Shown in pieces: positions 46,127-55,078 of a stretch of 64,000 nt of DNA. This DNA comes from Thelonectria olida (Eukaryota; Ascomycota; Sordariomycetes; Hypocreales; Nectriaceae). The stretch lies in NCBI GenBank assembly GCA_020736575.1, contig JAGPYM010000026.1, positions 1-64,000 of the forward strand. The letters run 5' to 3'. Numbering within the stretch: position 1 is the first letter of the stretch; every line of letters begins with the position of its first letter. Made by a program: the position numbers and the translations under genes. The notes below the pieces were generated by a model, which ran no database searches, was not told where the DNA came from, and worked only from the letters and a program-made list of their open reading frames with translations.

Positions 46127-46672
46127 ATGGCCGCCCCCACCCTGACCGTCGCCACTTTGCAACTCGGCGACATCATGACCACAGAGGACATGACAAACGC
46201 TGTATGGAACCGCATCCTTCACGATCTCTTCCCGGCGCCGCGCTATCTTATTTCACCTGAATACAGCTTTACTACGAGAGGTGGGAAAAGTGGACGAGCG
46301 GACCTGGCTGTCCTCTTTGCTGGTACCCGCAAAGTCCTGGTCGTTTACGAGGGAAAGAAATCGGGAGGAGGTATCAACACTCTCGTGGACGCCTTAGGGC
46401 AAGCCACGACGTGCCTCAGTGCGAAGAGTGCCACCATGGGGGTTGCCATCGCGGCGCTGGGCGATCAGTTTTCCATGACGGATAAAGACCTGAATGATGT
46501 TGGCAAATTCGAGAAAGATAAGGGCGGGCAGCTCTGGATCCAGGAGAACCTCGACGAAATCGCCGATTACTTGGCAAAAACAGCCGGTATGTGTTCGAGC
46601 AACCCCGGTCATCTTCCCGAGACTGTTCACTAACCTATTTACTTTCGAATAGCGGCAGGAAGGCGCCCCTAA
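46127..46672 (+). CDS. Small protein with PD-(D/E)XK nuclease-like core
   Basis: Two exons (46127-46586 and 46653-46672, intron 66 bp with CACTAACC branch) give 159 residues. No established name is recognised. The central segment has an Asp in GRADLAVLFAG, then a buried strand KVLVVYEGKK with Glu-x-Lys, followed by a helix INTLVDALGQATTCL. Asp - strand - Glu-x-Lys followed by a helix with a Gln is the signature arrangement of the PD-(D/E)XK restriction-endonuclease-like fold. The N-terminal helix (TTEDMTNAVWNRILHDLFP) fits that fold's first helix. Function could be nuclease or a non-catalytic relative. It ends 90 bp before the 3' end of a convergent kinase-like pseudogene. Without the intron the protein would be 168 residues. 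Confidence 0.65.
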
Positions 46673-46762
46673 TATGAAGACAACAGAAATAGATGAGAAG
46701 TACAAAGCGCTTGCTGTTGTCATGTGCTGATCTGGGTGTTTTACTCCGCCAGAACTTATGGA

Positions 46763-47522
46763 CTAGGTAGAAATAGGAGCAGGGACACTTGACAAGTTGC
46801 TTTCCGTCAAAGAATAAGCTACTACCCCGTGCCTCAATTCCCTTTTAACTGCCTTAGAAGAAAAGCTACCGTCTGTGTCAGCCCACTCCGCGTATTTCAT
46901 TGACTCTTCATAGTACAAAGTAAACCCATGCTTCTCTAAGAACTTCCTCATTCGTAGCCCAATGGCCTCTTCCTCGTCCTTGGAGTGCTTAGCCCGTCCC
47001 CGTTCCCAAGTCAGATTCGTTTTGCCCGCGAAATCTGCAAAGTGCAAAGCCGACCATGAACACCTGGTGCTGTTTTTGATCGCTGCTATCTTGGGTAGAA
47101 ACTAAGAAAGTCTTGGGCCGCACATCTTTGTTTCGGATGTTGTGATCGCCGAGGAAGCGGACAATGGTAACAGCTTGGTCGACAATGTCTTGCTAATTGG
47201 ATTGGGGGAAGCGATCAACTATATCCCACATGGTGTGCCCATGGATATGCTGAAGCATGATGCCTTTGATTTTGGTTGGTTCAAAGTCTTGGTTGTGCGA
47301 GTGTAGGGCTGTTTGGCCTGGCTCAAGGTTCGAATCGACCAGGTCCAAATCGACCTCGGCCAAGAAGCTCGGGATGAGGCGACCTTGGTACTTGCTCAGA
47401 GCCTTGAAGACTGCTGTTTCAGTTTTGGCAACATGGACAGAAAATGCAAACATCATAACATCATCAATTTGAACAGATTGCATCATGTCAATTGAAAATT
47501 TTATACATATTAATTCGCACAA
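46763..47522 (-). pseudogene. Fungal protein-kinase-like gene, broken
   Basis: On the minus strand the translation resembles small fungal kinase-like proteins: KALSKYQGRLIPSFLAEVDL, KGIMLQHIHGHTMWDI, then, after an in-frame TAG at 47193-47195, DIVDQAVTIVRFLGDHNI and RNKDVRPKTFLVS, where D-V-R-P takes the place of the catalytic loop, and GFALCRFRG in place of the metal-binding DFG. A frameshift near 46990-47020 leads into WERGRAKHSKDEEEAIG and a C-terminal tail ending at 46763. The TAG falls where Trp is common, a G-to-A change. The upstream part (47400-47522) is poorly conserved. The related families are predicted kinases of unknown substrate. No functional protein is expected from this copy. 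Confidence 0.7.
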
Positions 47523-48111
47523 ATTTATTGGCTTTTAAACCCTCAATTCAGAGCGCAAGAAAAAGCCAGTTACGATCAGGTTGCTCAGGTATCCAACGCG
47601 GGACGGTCACATGATCCTGTCCCTGACACAACGCGCCACCATCAACAGTACCAAGACATGAGACAAGGGAAACAAGAAGAAAGCCAGCCTCCGAGGAGAG
47701 AGGCGGATTGTGCGAACTATTCCAAGTCGTTTTCTTTAACATCCAAGAGGCCACCATTGGGGCCTTTGCGGTTTGAACCCTCCGTCCCCCCTAGAAAAAG
47801 AATAGACGGTCGGTAAACAATGCAACAACAACAACACCTGACTCCTTTCTTCACTCTCCTCCATTCCCCCCACTGCCAAAAAAGAGTATCTTGCACCCAG
47901 AGCATTTCAGGCTTATCTAGAGAAAGATGCTGACCATGTATCCCGTGGCCCGTCAACATGGGATGGAGGGTCTTCAGTGGCTAGACAATTCTTCGACCCG
48001 TTATCCACGTCCGCTCATTTTTTCACCTATTGACATCTCCCCTCAAGGCTCCTCAAGCCCCTTGTATTCAATTGCAGGATTACCAGTCCCTTCATACACT
48101 TCCTCTAAAAA
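47523..48111. other. Intergenic
   Basis: 590 bp without a convincing gene; short open frames on both strands have no domains. It may include lost 5' parts of the kinase-like relic. Confidence 0.35.
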
Positions 48112-48426
48112 TTATGTCAGCCGTTTCTCCGAGTCGCAGATATTACATGGGCTGAAAGGCAAAAGAAACGTACTGAAAAAAGGAAACATGGCAGCCAACT
48201 GTTCAGGAGGTGGTGGCTCGGTGTTCCATGGATGTTGGATGCTGTCGTTAACGGTTGAACCCCTGCTATCTGCATCATTCTGACTCTTTGTTGCAGTCAT
48301 CTCGGCGGAGTTGGTTGCTGGACTTTTGTCTGTCTTCTTGTCTGTATTTTCGGTGACCTTGGGGGCTAGTGAATGGGAATCTGGCTCCTCTTCCTTGGCT
48401 TCCGAGCGTGGATCCCTATCGGCCAT
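48112..48426 (-). CDS. Small hydrophilic protein of unknown function
   Basis: A minus-strand frame from ATG 48426 encodes 104 residues starting MADRDPRSEAKEEEPDSHSL. It is rich in Glu, Asp, Lys, Thr and Ser (TENTDKKTDKSPATNSAEMT) for about 60 residues, then turns proline-rich (EPPPPEQLAA) and hydrophobic (MFPFFSTFLLPFSPC). It is not recognised. Support for a real gene comes from a C/T- and C/A-rich leader upstream, a TATAAA at 48595-48600 and a clean start context. An intron near the hydrophobic end is possible, which would change the C-terminus. The upstream in-frame extension (to 48663) is the untranslated leader by composition. Confidence 0.5.
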   Translation of the reverse strand: MADRDPRSEAKEEEPDSHSLAPKVTENTDKKTDKSPATNSAEMTATKSQNDADSRGSTVNDSIQHPWNTEPPPPEQLAAMFPFFSTFLLPFSPCNICDSEKRLT

Positions 48427-49938
48427 GGTGTTGGCAGGTTTAGACGTTGGATTGGGAGTGCGAAGATGGAACGGGGATCTTGGTTCAACCTGACTGAAGT
48501 GTGAGGACTGAGGAAGTGAGTGTGTTGGGGGAAGAGAAGTTGAGATTATGAGTGTAAATAATAATGTTTTTATATCAATTCTTTGCCTTGCTTCTTTATA
48601 GTTTGCATCTCCACGTTGCTTTTCGGTTGTGCCGTGCCGGACTAAGTTTTCGAGAAACGTCAAAGTTTACATGATCATATTGTGACTTGCTCACTCGTTT
48701 AAGTGGTCACGACTCGCTATATGAATACTGTACGCGACTAGGCTATGGCCTCTGTTGGTCCGTTCAAGCTACCACTCGTGAAATTTCCTCATCCATGCCG
48801 GTCGGTTGTGATATAGTGGCCAGCCATATTGGTGAGAGAGCTACCATGAATTTAGCTGTACTCGCGTTATCGGTTTCATAGCTTGAGGAAACTGAAAAAG
48901 TACCCAGTTAACGAACCCTTAACAGAAAAAGGTCTTTGAGCAGCCATCAGGGGGAATCGGTAATTAGGTAGATACAGTAAGTAGTACGACCGAAGTCTTC
49001 AATTTCGTGACGGATGTAATTACCCCGGTCGCCATGTCTCAAAATAATCATTCAGTGCCGCGATAATAGAAGAAGGAGAGGTGACGAGAAAAGAGTTACG
49101 GAGGTGGTTAAAGAAGGCTCTATCGAGGTGTTGTTCCGCTGGAAGGTGAATACCATACAGCCGCCTTTGGCCCTGTGCCTGGCTTTATTTATGTACCAAT
49201 TAATCCCACTGTCGTATCACCAAGCGAGAACAGGCACGTACATGCCACGGGGCGTCCATTGACTAACTTGTTCGTTGCCGCTACGATGCGCGTGTCTTCG
49301 CGGTAGCTGGATTAATAAGTGCTGAAGCTAGTCGCAACCCTGCTTCGAGCTGAAAGTAATCTGGGACAGATGCTGGACCTATAGCAATCGTCAACACAGC
49401 TGCCTTCATCAATGTCATCCATCACCGCCTAAAACGCCACCAGTCAGGCAACAGAATTCGACTGAGGGAGGCAAAGCTCCAACCTTTACCCCGTCATTTG
49501 ACTCAACCCTTTCTAAATTCGACCTTGACTTGCTACAATTAGTCATGCTAAAAATGCACTTGGCAGACTAAGACTCTCGTTCGTCAAAATTACGAGTCTC
49601 GACCACAATGTACTTGTGGCTATGGCAGCCACAAACACCAATTCCGCCTTGTCCTCCGTTTAGTGTCGGGTAGGCTGCAATGATTGAAGCCCTGGTTGGT
49701 AAATTTCCGCTCATGGTTTGTCATGAAAGCAGAATATGGACTCAATAGTAGTACTATCGTGATTGATCTAGGCAGCTATAATAGTACCCAAGGGCTGAAT
49801 CGAAAGTCTTATACAAGGAGAATTCGGTCGACTTTTTAGTTTCCGGTGAATCCTTACAGTCTTCCATATCCCGCCCTCTTCTAATATCTCTTTGCGCGCG
49901 ACATCGTCAGCAACGACTTGATTTTTCCAATCTCCAAG
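48427..49938. other. 1.5-kb divergent intergenic region
   Basis: No gene is recognised between the small hydrophilic protein and the cysteine-rich secreted protein, which diverge. A long open frame on the minus strand (49768-50748) is a shadow of the cysteine-rich gene. Confidence 0.4.
48595..48600 (-). promoter_or_regulatory. TATA box of the small hydrophilic protein gene
   Basis: Minus-strand TATAAA about 170 bp before the ATG at 48426. Confidence 0.4.
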
Positions 49939-50667
49939 ATGCCTTCCACCATTCTGATCTTCGCATACGCTATTGCGTCTTGTTTCATTGTGGGACAGAC
50001 AATTGCCAAGCCCCTCGGTGCGACTCAATGCCAAGATGCTGGCCGTCATGATTACTGACATTTGTGCAGGAAGCCATTGCTCTAGCTTCAATGATTGCGA
50101 TGGAGAGTTGGTCTGCACAGGCGGTCTATGCTCTGAGTTGTCGAGCACAAAGACTTGCTCATGGGCGCCACAGGGCATTGGTAAACCACGTCTTATATGC
50201 CAATCTCTGCGTCTGCTAACACAAGTTTTGCAGGACACGCTTGCTCTAACAGCGATGGTTGCTCCGACGACCTCATCTGCGGTCCAAGTCACGTTTGCGT
50301 CGACCCATATGCGAAGAACAAGCCGCCCTACGTCGTTACTCCCAGCTGCTGGAACAACACCTATTGGGTGAGTAGTCCTGAAGGCTGCCATCACGGAAAG
50401 TGCCCGGGTGGTTGGGTTTCGGTCATGATGCTCGAGGTCAAGGGCGAGAACTTCAATACGGGAAATGCACTGGTCCAAGTACTCAGCGGTCAATCGGTTC
50501 TGTATTCCCAGTCTGTCAGTTCTGTTGCGGGAAAGCCGGGCAAGGCGGCTGGATCCTTTGACGTCAAAACGTCTGTCGAATGTCCCAAGCGTCACCATGG
50601 GCTTGGGGTTCAGGTGAGAGATGGTTGCACTGGCAAGAGTGTGAAGGCTTCTTACCCTGCTGAATGA
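49939..50667 (+). CDS. Secreted cysteine-rich protein with two Cys repeats
   Basis: Three exons (49939-50017, 50070-50180, 50234-50667) encode 207 residues. A signal peptide (ILIFAYAIASCFIVGQTIA) leads to two tandem cysteine modules, HCSSFNDCDGELVCTGGLC and ACSNSDGCSDDLICGPSHVC, with nearly the same spacing (C-x5/6-C-x5-C-x4/5-C), each on its own exon boundary. The remaining 130 residues (CWNNTYWVSSPEGC, CPGGWVSVMMLEVKG, a beta-rich C-terminus with two further Cys) look like a small sandwich domain. It is not recognised as a named family. The modules recall Dickkopf/colipase-like disulfide repeats in some fungal secreted proteins, but that is only pattern. Candidate effector or wall-associated protein. 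Confidence 0.75.
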
Positions 50668-51057
50668 GTTTATGAGACTTTTTGAGAGATGAAACCATAT
50701 CAGTATGCACTTCGCACAATTGAGCTTGGTTGTAACGCCTTCTACCATCGTTACATCGGACTGTGCTGGTGTGTCTCAACCAGCCGTGCCGTAACTATTG
50801 AAGTGGCTGAGCAGCCAAACAAGGCCATTTGTGCGCCCACATGTCCAATACTGGTAACCGCCGGATCATGTTCTTGAAGAGGAGGCGCAGCATGCGTTCT
50901 GCGCCGGTTAACCAGCTGGGCACACCCATGGGTATTTTTGCACCAATGGCCCCATGGCAGCTAACTCACTCAAATAGACCACCTGAATTCATGAGTTCCT
51001 AACTCCTGCTGTCCGCGCGTTTCAAATGAAATCTCTCTTCTCCGCAATCAATCCGCC
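50668..51057. other. Intergenic
   Basis: 390 bp between two plus-strand genes; no gene or RNA recognised. Confidence 0.4.
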
Positions 51058-52149
51058 ATGGGCTTGACTACCACCGTTGCGGTTTTGATTCCCGTTGTTC
51101 TCGGGTTCATAGCAGCGTTTGCGGCTGGGTGCTATTTTACTCAAAGGCGCGCCCGAAAGGTGCGCAGCAGACCCTACGATGGGCCGCTTGGGCGAACCCT
51201 AGGCGCCAGACTCGAACATGCGGCCCAGCTGCGCCTTCAACAAGAGTCGTATACCGACAGAGGGGATGGAGTGTGGTTTGCTCACCAGCTACATGACGGT
51301 CATCTTCACTGGGTATTGATTACCCACGGCCACAAGTATCAGATCCGCCGAGTCGCTCTCGAATACAACCAAGGGAAGCAAGAACTCGATCTAGAGAGGG
51401 GTTGCACCGGTGACGATGGTTGGACGCGGTTGGGGGCTGGCGAGTCCCAGTACGAGTACAGCATTCAACCAAGTAACATCAGCAACGAACGAATTGTGGC
51501 TGCGCTGACCCAATTCTCTGCATCCGCATCTGTCCATGCCCTCACCTCGAGTCTCATTGGATGGACGCATCTACCGAAAGATGAGGTTGACCAAACCTGG
51601 ATATCCATGCTGGAGAAATTTGGGTCCTACGATATTGTCTGGAATAACTGCCAACGCTTCCTGAGAGATTTTGCCTCATCCATCATCCAGGAAGAGACAG
51701 AAGAATGGAATCTCTTTGTTGCAAACGCGTCCTTAAACCATCGGCGCTTCGGGCGCAGTATGTCACTCGGCCGGGTTGCGTCGGTGAAGGCGGCCCTCGG
51801 AAGGCTCAAAATCATGCTCCCGCACGTCGAGGGAAGCAGTAGGAAAGCTCTCGAGTACAACATTGAGAACCTTGAACAACATATTCAGAGGCAAAGGATT
51901 GACTGCGCGTATTCCCTGGCAATTGACTTGGGCGATGCGTCCAACATGTCGAGTCCCGAGGCATTATTCCTGGAGAGCGGGTCGATCGATTACTCTGAGA
52001 TAGTAGAGTATTTAAGCAACCTTGATGGATCTCAAGTGGGAGGGGCAGGACATGCTGGTGGTGGCGGAGACTCGGGAGATGGAGGAGGAGGAGGAGGAGG
52101 AGGAGGAGGAGGCGGAGGTGATGGCGGCGGAGGCGGAGGAGGAAGCTGA
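51058..52149 (+). CDS. Membrane-anchored protein with possible papain-like His/Asn-Cys core
   Basis: A single 363-residue frame. Residues 5-27 are a transmembrane anchor (VAVLIPVVLGFIAAFAAGC), followed by a basic stop-transfer (QRRARKVRSRPYD). The central domain has HLHWVLITHGHKYQIRR at about 80-95 and YDIVWNNCQRFLRDFASSI at about 190-210. A His near a beta-strand followed by Asn-Cys-(Glu/Gln)-x-Phe is the arrangement of circularly permuted papain-like folds (LRAT/NlpC-P60 and PPPDE families), so a thiol peptidase or acyltransferase activity is possible; this is inference. A helical region follows, then a C-terminal tail almost purely glycine with a few Asp, encoded by a GGA/GGC microsatellite. 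The family is not recognised and no intron is needed. Confidence 0.7.
   Translation: MGLTTTVAVLIPVVLGFIAAFAAGCYFTQRRARKVRSRPYDGPLGRTLGARLEHAAQLRLQQESYTDRGDGVWFAHQLHDGHLHWVLITHGHKYQIRRVALEYNQGKQELDLERGCTGDDGWTRLGAGESQYEYSIQPSNISNERIVAALTQFSASASVHALTSSLIGWTHLPKDEVDQTWISMLEKFGSYDIVWNNCQRFLRDFASSIIQEETEEWNLFVANASLNHRRFGRSMSLGRVASVKAALGRLKIMLPHVEGSSRKALEYNIENLEQHIQRQRIDCAYSLAIDLGDASNMSSPEALFLESGSIDYSEIVEYLSNLDGSQVGGAGHAGGGGDSGDGGGGGGGGGGGGGDGGGGGGGS
52080..52145 (+). repeat. GGA/GGC trinucleotide microsatellite (polyglycine)
   Basis: A run of GGA, GGC and GGT triplets encoding about 20 glycines interrupted by single Asp residues at the end of the membrane-anchored gene. Likely length-variable between strains. 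Confidence 0.8.
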
Positions 52150-52306
52150 AGTAGTATCTAACTGCCTTCAAGCCATGCCTATGTAGAGAATGAGTAATGA
52201 AAAAGGCCTCGCTAAGTCCTTCACTGAGGGCCAATAATGACCACAAGTGTTTAGATTTAGTATGATACTCCTACTAATTATACCCCATTGTCTGCACGCA
52301 GACCTA

Positions 52307-53239
52307 TCAAGCCCAGATTGACTCCAACTCCAAGTCCAGGTCCAGAAGGCCTTTACCGTACATGCAGCTATACAGAATGCAAATGACAAGCTCGCTCAAG
52401 CCGAGAGCCTGGACGCCGCCTGCTTCTCGGATGATATGAACCGCGCCCAACACGTGTTTTGACGCCATGGACAGGTCACGAACCATGATCTTGATTGCAT
52501 TAGTAAGCTCGTCTCTTGTTCATGAGGATCTGCAAGCTGGGGAATATGACCTACCTCATCGAATGCCAGAACCAAAGCCCTCGTGACAGCCGTTTGTCTT
52601 GATACTTGATCCCCACATAACATAGCTTCACGAAGATTTTGGACATATGTTAACTTGTATTGGATAGCGAGTTCCGAATACTCCGTCTTCGAACTCATCA
52701 TGGATAGATCGCGACAAGCCGCAAGTAAGAAGCCCCGTAGAAAATCAATATTGGTCGAAGAGACCAGTATCCAATTGTTCTTTACGTAGCTGTGGCGTCC
52801 ACCAAGATAGGTCATAAGAGGACAATGGGTTTTCATGTTGGGAGCAACGACTTGAACGTCTAGTCACTTGATTAATGCCATTGGCCAAAGAAAGACCTTT
52901 TTAGAGTCTGAGAGGGAAAAGTGACGTACAATGACTAAACATAAAGTGCTCCCGACTTGTAAGTGATGCTAGAAAGCTTGCCAGCGGCTCGTGCTCAAAG
53001 GCGCCAGGAATGGTCTCTGGAATTGATGGTCCTAACTCGCGTCGGCTGGATGATTGCTGCTGATAATTCGTCGATGTTTGGATCTGATGCCCTGGATTTT
53101 CGTTGCTCTCGTGCTTGTACTCAGCCATTCGAAGCCTCCTGGCTCGGGCGTGGGCGACGCGAGCCGCGTGAGAATGGGCCTGCCGCTTCAAGTGAGCCGA
53201 CCCCTTTTGGGATGGATGAACCATGGTAATGAACTCCAT
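52307..53239 (-). CDS. Regulator-like protein with basic N-terminus, short form
   Basis: Three minus-strand exons (53239-52930, 52859-52555, 52489-52307) give 265 residues. The N-terminus reads MEFITMVHPSQKGSAHLKRQ then HAARVAHARARRLRMAEY, a conserved opening of a large group of fungal proteins that have a fungal-specific transcription-factor-like region but no zinc cluster. SIPETIPGAFEHEPLASFL and SHYVQVVAPNMKTHCPLMTY follow, also family-like, and the third exon contains MASKHVLGAVHIIREAGGVQ and LGLSELV. Homologues usually extend further past this point; here a TGA at 52309 ends the frame shortly after. Either the gene is truncated or a last intron was missed. Function is not established. 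Confidence 0.7.
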
Positions 53240-53405
53240 ATTTGATGATGGAAAAATTGAAAATGGTCTGCCGAGATCATCACTATGAGCCGGGTACCCC
53301 GTACATCACCATCAATTATGTGTGAGCGTGCATACGGACATCATGGATATTCGTCATTTGTCAGCGGATTGGTGCCAAGACTTGCTCCTACTGCAATAGG
53401 CTTAG

Positions 53406-54526
53406 TTACAAATGGTACAAAATCTCATCCTGGCCAATCTCCTCATACACGGCTTCCAAAGCGGATACAACATCATCAGGCAGCGGCCCCTGCTCGATCA
53501 TGTCGATGTTGGACTCCAGCTGCTCTGGGCTTGAAGCGCCAATGATGATTGAGTCTCGATGCGAGTTGCTAAGAATGCTGTGGTGGGCCGTCCACCGAAG
53601 TGCCGCAGCATGGCCGCCAATTCCGTGCTTGGACGCGACATCGAGGGCCTTGTCGGTGGCGGATATGATGGACGGTTTCAAGTAGAACTTTGAATACAAT
53701 CCGCCGGCAAGAAGCTTTCATGAGGTATCAGCTTAGGAGATGGCCCGTAAGTTTGGAAGAGGGATATGCGAACCGACTGATCATATCGTCCACCCGCTCG
53801 GACTTGCTTGTGGTTACCAGCGAAGAAGCCAGCAGCGGCGGGACTGTACGCATAAAAGGCGATCCCATTCCGACGTAGAATAGGAAACAATTCCTTTTCG
53901 CCGCCTCGCACAATAGGGTTGTACTGGCCTTGGTAGACGCTGGGCTTGATAAAGCCGTGTTCCTCACAAATGTCGACAAATCGCTGGACTTCCTCTGCGG
54001 TATAGTTGGAGATCCCCCACTGCTTGATCTTGCCCTCCTTGTATGCCTGGTCCATGGCCTCGCATGCCTCCTCGAACGGTGTCGTCCGATCTGGCACATG
54101 CAGGTACTCAATGTTAATCTGCTTGACCTTCAATGCCTCGAGCGAAATGTCGATTTCTTGCAAAACCTTTTCTTTGGAATGGGTGCCCGGTTTCCACGAC
54201 GTGACTTTGGTGTCGATAACAAATCTGTCTCCTGCAGCGACAGCACCAATCCTGGGCTCGGAGCTGCCTTGGGCATGAGGAGAATACATGCGCGAGGTAT
54301 CGAGTTGAGAGTACCCACGATTGGCGAAGGCGTTAAGAAAGCCATTCACCTCATCGGGACTATCGAAACGTGCCATGGGGTCAATTGACGTGTCTCCAAT
54401 CTGTGTCTTGAGTGTCAGAGCCTTTCAAATGTGAAATTGCACCATCTGGTGCTGCGTCAACGGTAGGAGACTTGCGTTTGCAGCACCCAGAACCAGGTTG
54501 AGAGGTGACTTTCTGGTGGTCGCCAT
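53406..54526 (-). CDS. AKR7-type aldo-keto reductase
   Basis: Three minus-strand exons (54526-54476, 54400-53774, 53714-53406) encode 328 residues. The first joins to IGDTSIDPMARFDSPDEV through a GC-AG intron (AAC|GCAAGT..ACAG), giving the family-typical NLVLGAANIGDT start. The active-site residues are the Asp in YSQLDTSRMYSP, the Tyr in the same motif, Lys in VIDTKVTSWKPG and His in IEYLHVPDRTTPF. YSPAAAGFFAGNHKQVRAGG and SIIIGASSPEQLESNIDMIE are characteristic of the aflatoxin-aldehyde-reductase (AKR7) branch. These cytosolic enzymes reduce aldehydes with NADPH and often detoxify dicarbonyls. Length is normal. Confidence 0.88.
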
Positions 54527-55078
54527 TGTAGCTTCTGGCAGTTGCAGAGAAGACATGAGGATAGAGGAGCGAGCAGATATGAGATGCAAAGAGCTAAAAC
54601 AACTGGACGAAGAAGAAGCGCTGTCGAGTTGTTCCTCTTCAGACCTTTGCGAACACCAGTTCCCTTTTATCCTTTGCTGGTGGACATGTACACGTCATGG
54701 CGAAAGGTAACCATTATCTCGCCAAGAGATGCTCCTACTATTTCCAGTAACTGCAATTGCCTCTCCAGGTGACCGGGTCATTAATAATTCGACGTCTTGA
54801 AATTTCCATCTGATGATCTTCAGGTAAGGCACCTAATCATCGTACCTATCCACTTCGAGTTTCCAAGTAAGGCATGGAAGCTACCTACCAATGCCCTCAC
54901 TACCTTGCTCTTGCCTACTTAAGTAAGTGCAGAGTGGAGTGTTTGGCAAGGCTTACTCAACGACCAAGCGACTGCGTTTACTAGAGCTATTTATAGTGAT
55001 CACATGAAATATCTAAAGCATTTTTTGATCATATTCCCAGTGGGTAGCAGTTTATTAGAAATAGTCGTCATAGTAGTT
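54527..55078. other. Intergenic, AKR promoter to HET 3' end
   Basis: 550 bp; open frames at 54498-54772 overlap the AKR leader and have no recognisable content. TACCTACC and AAGTAAG low-complexity words occur at 54840-54930. Confidence 0.4.

Noticed and set aside
49768..50748. 326-codon minus-strand frame
   Set aside because: Antisense to the cysteine-rich secreted protein, which has a signal peptide and consistent introns.
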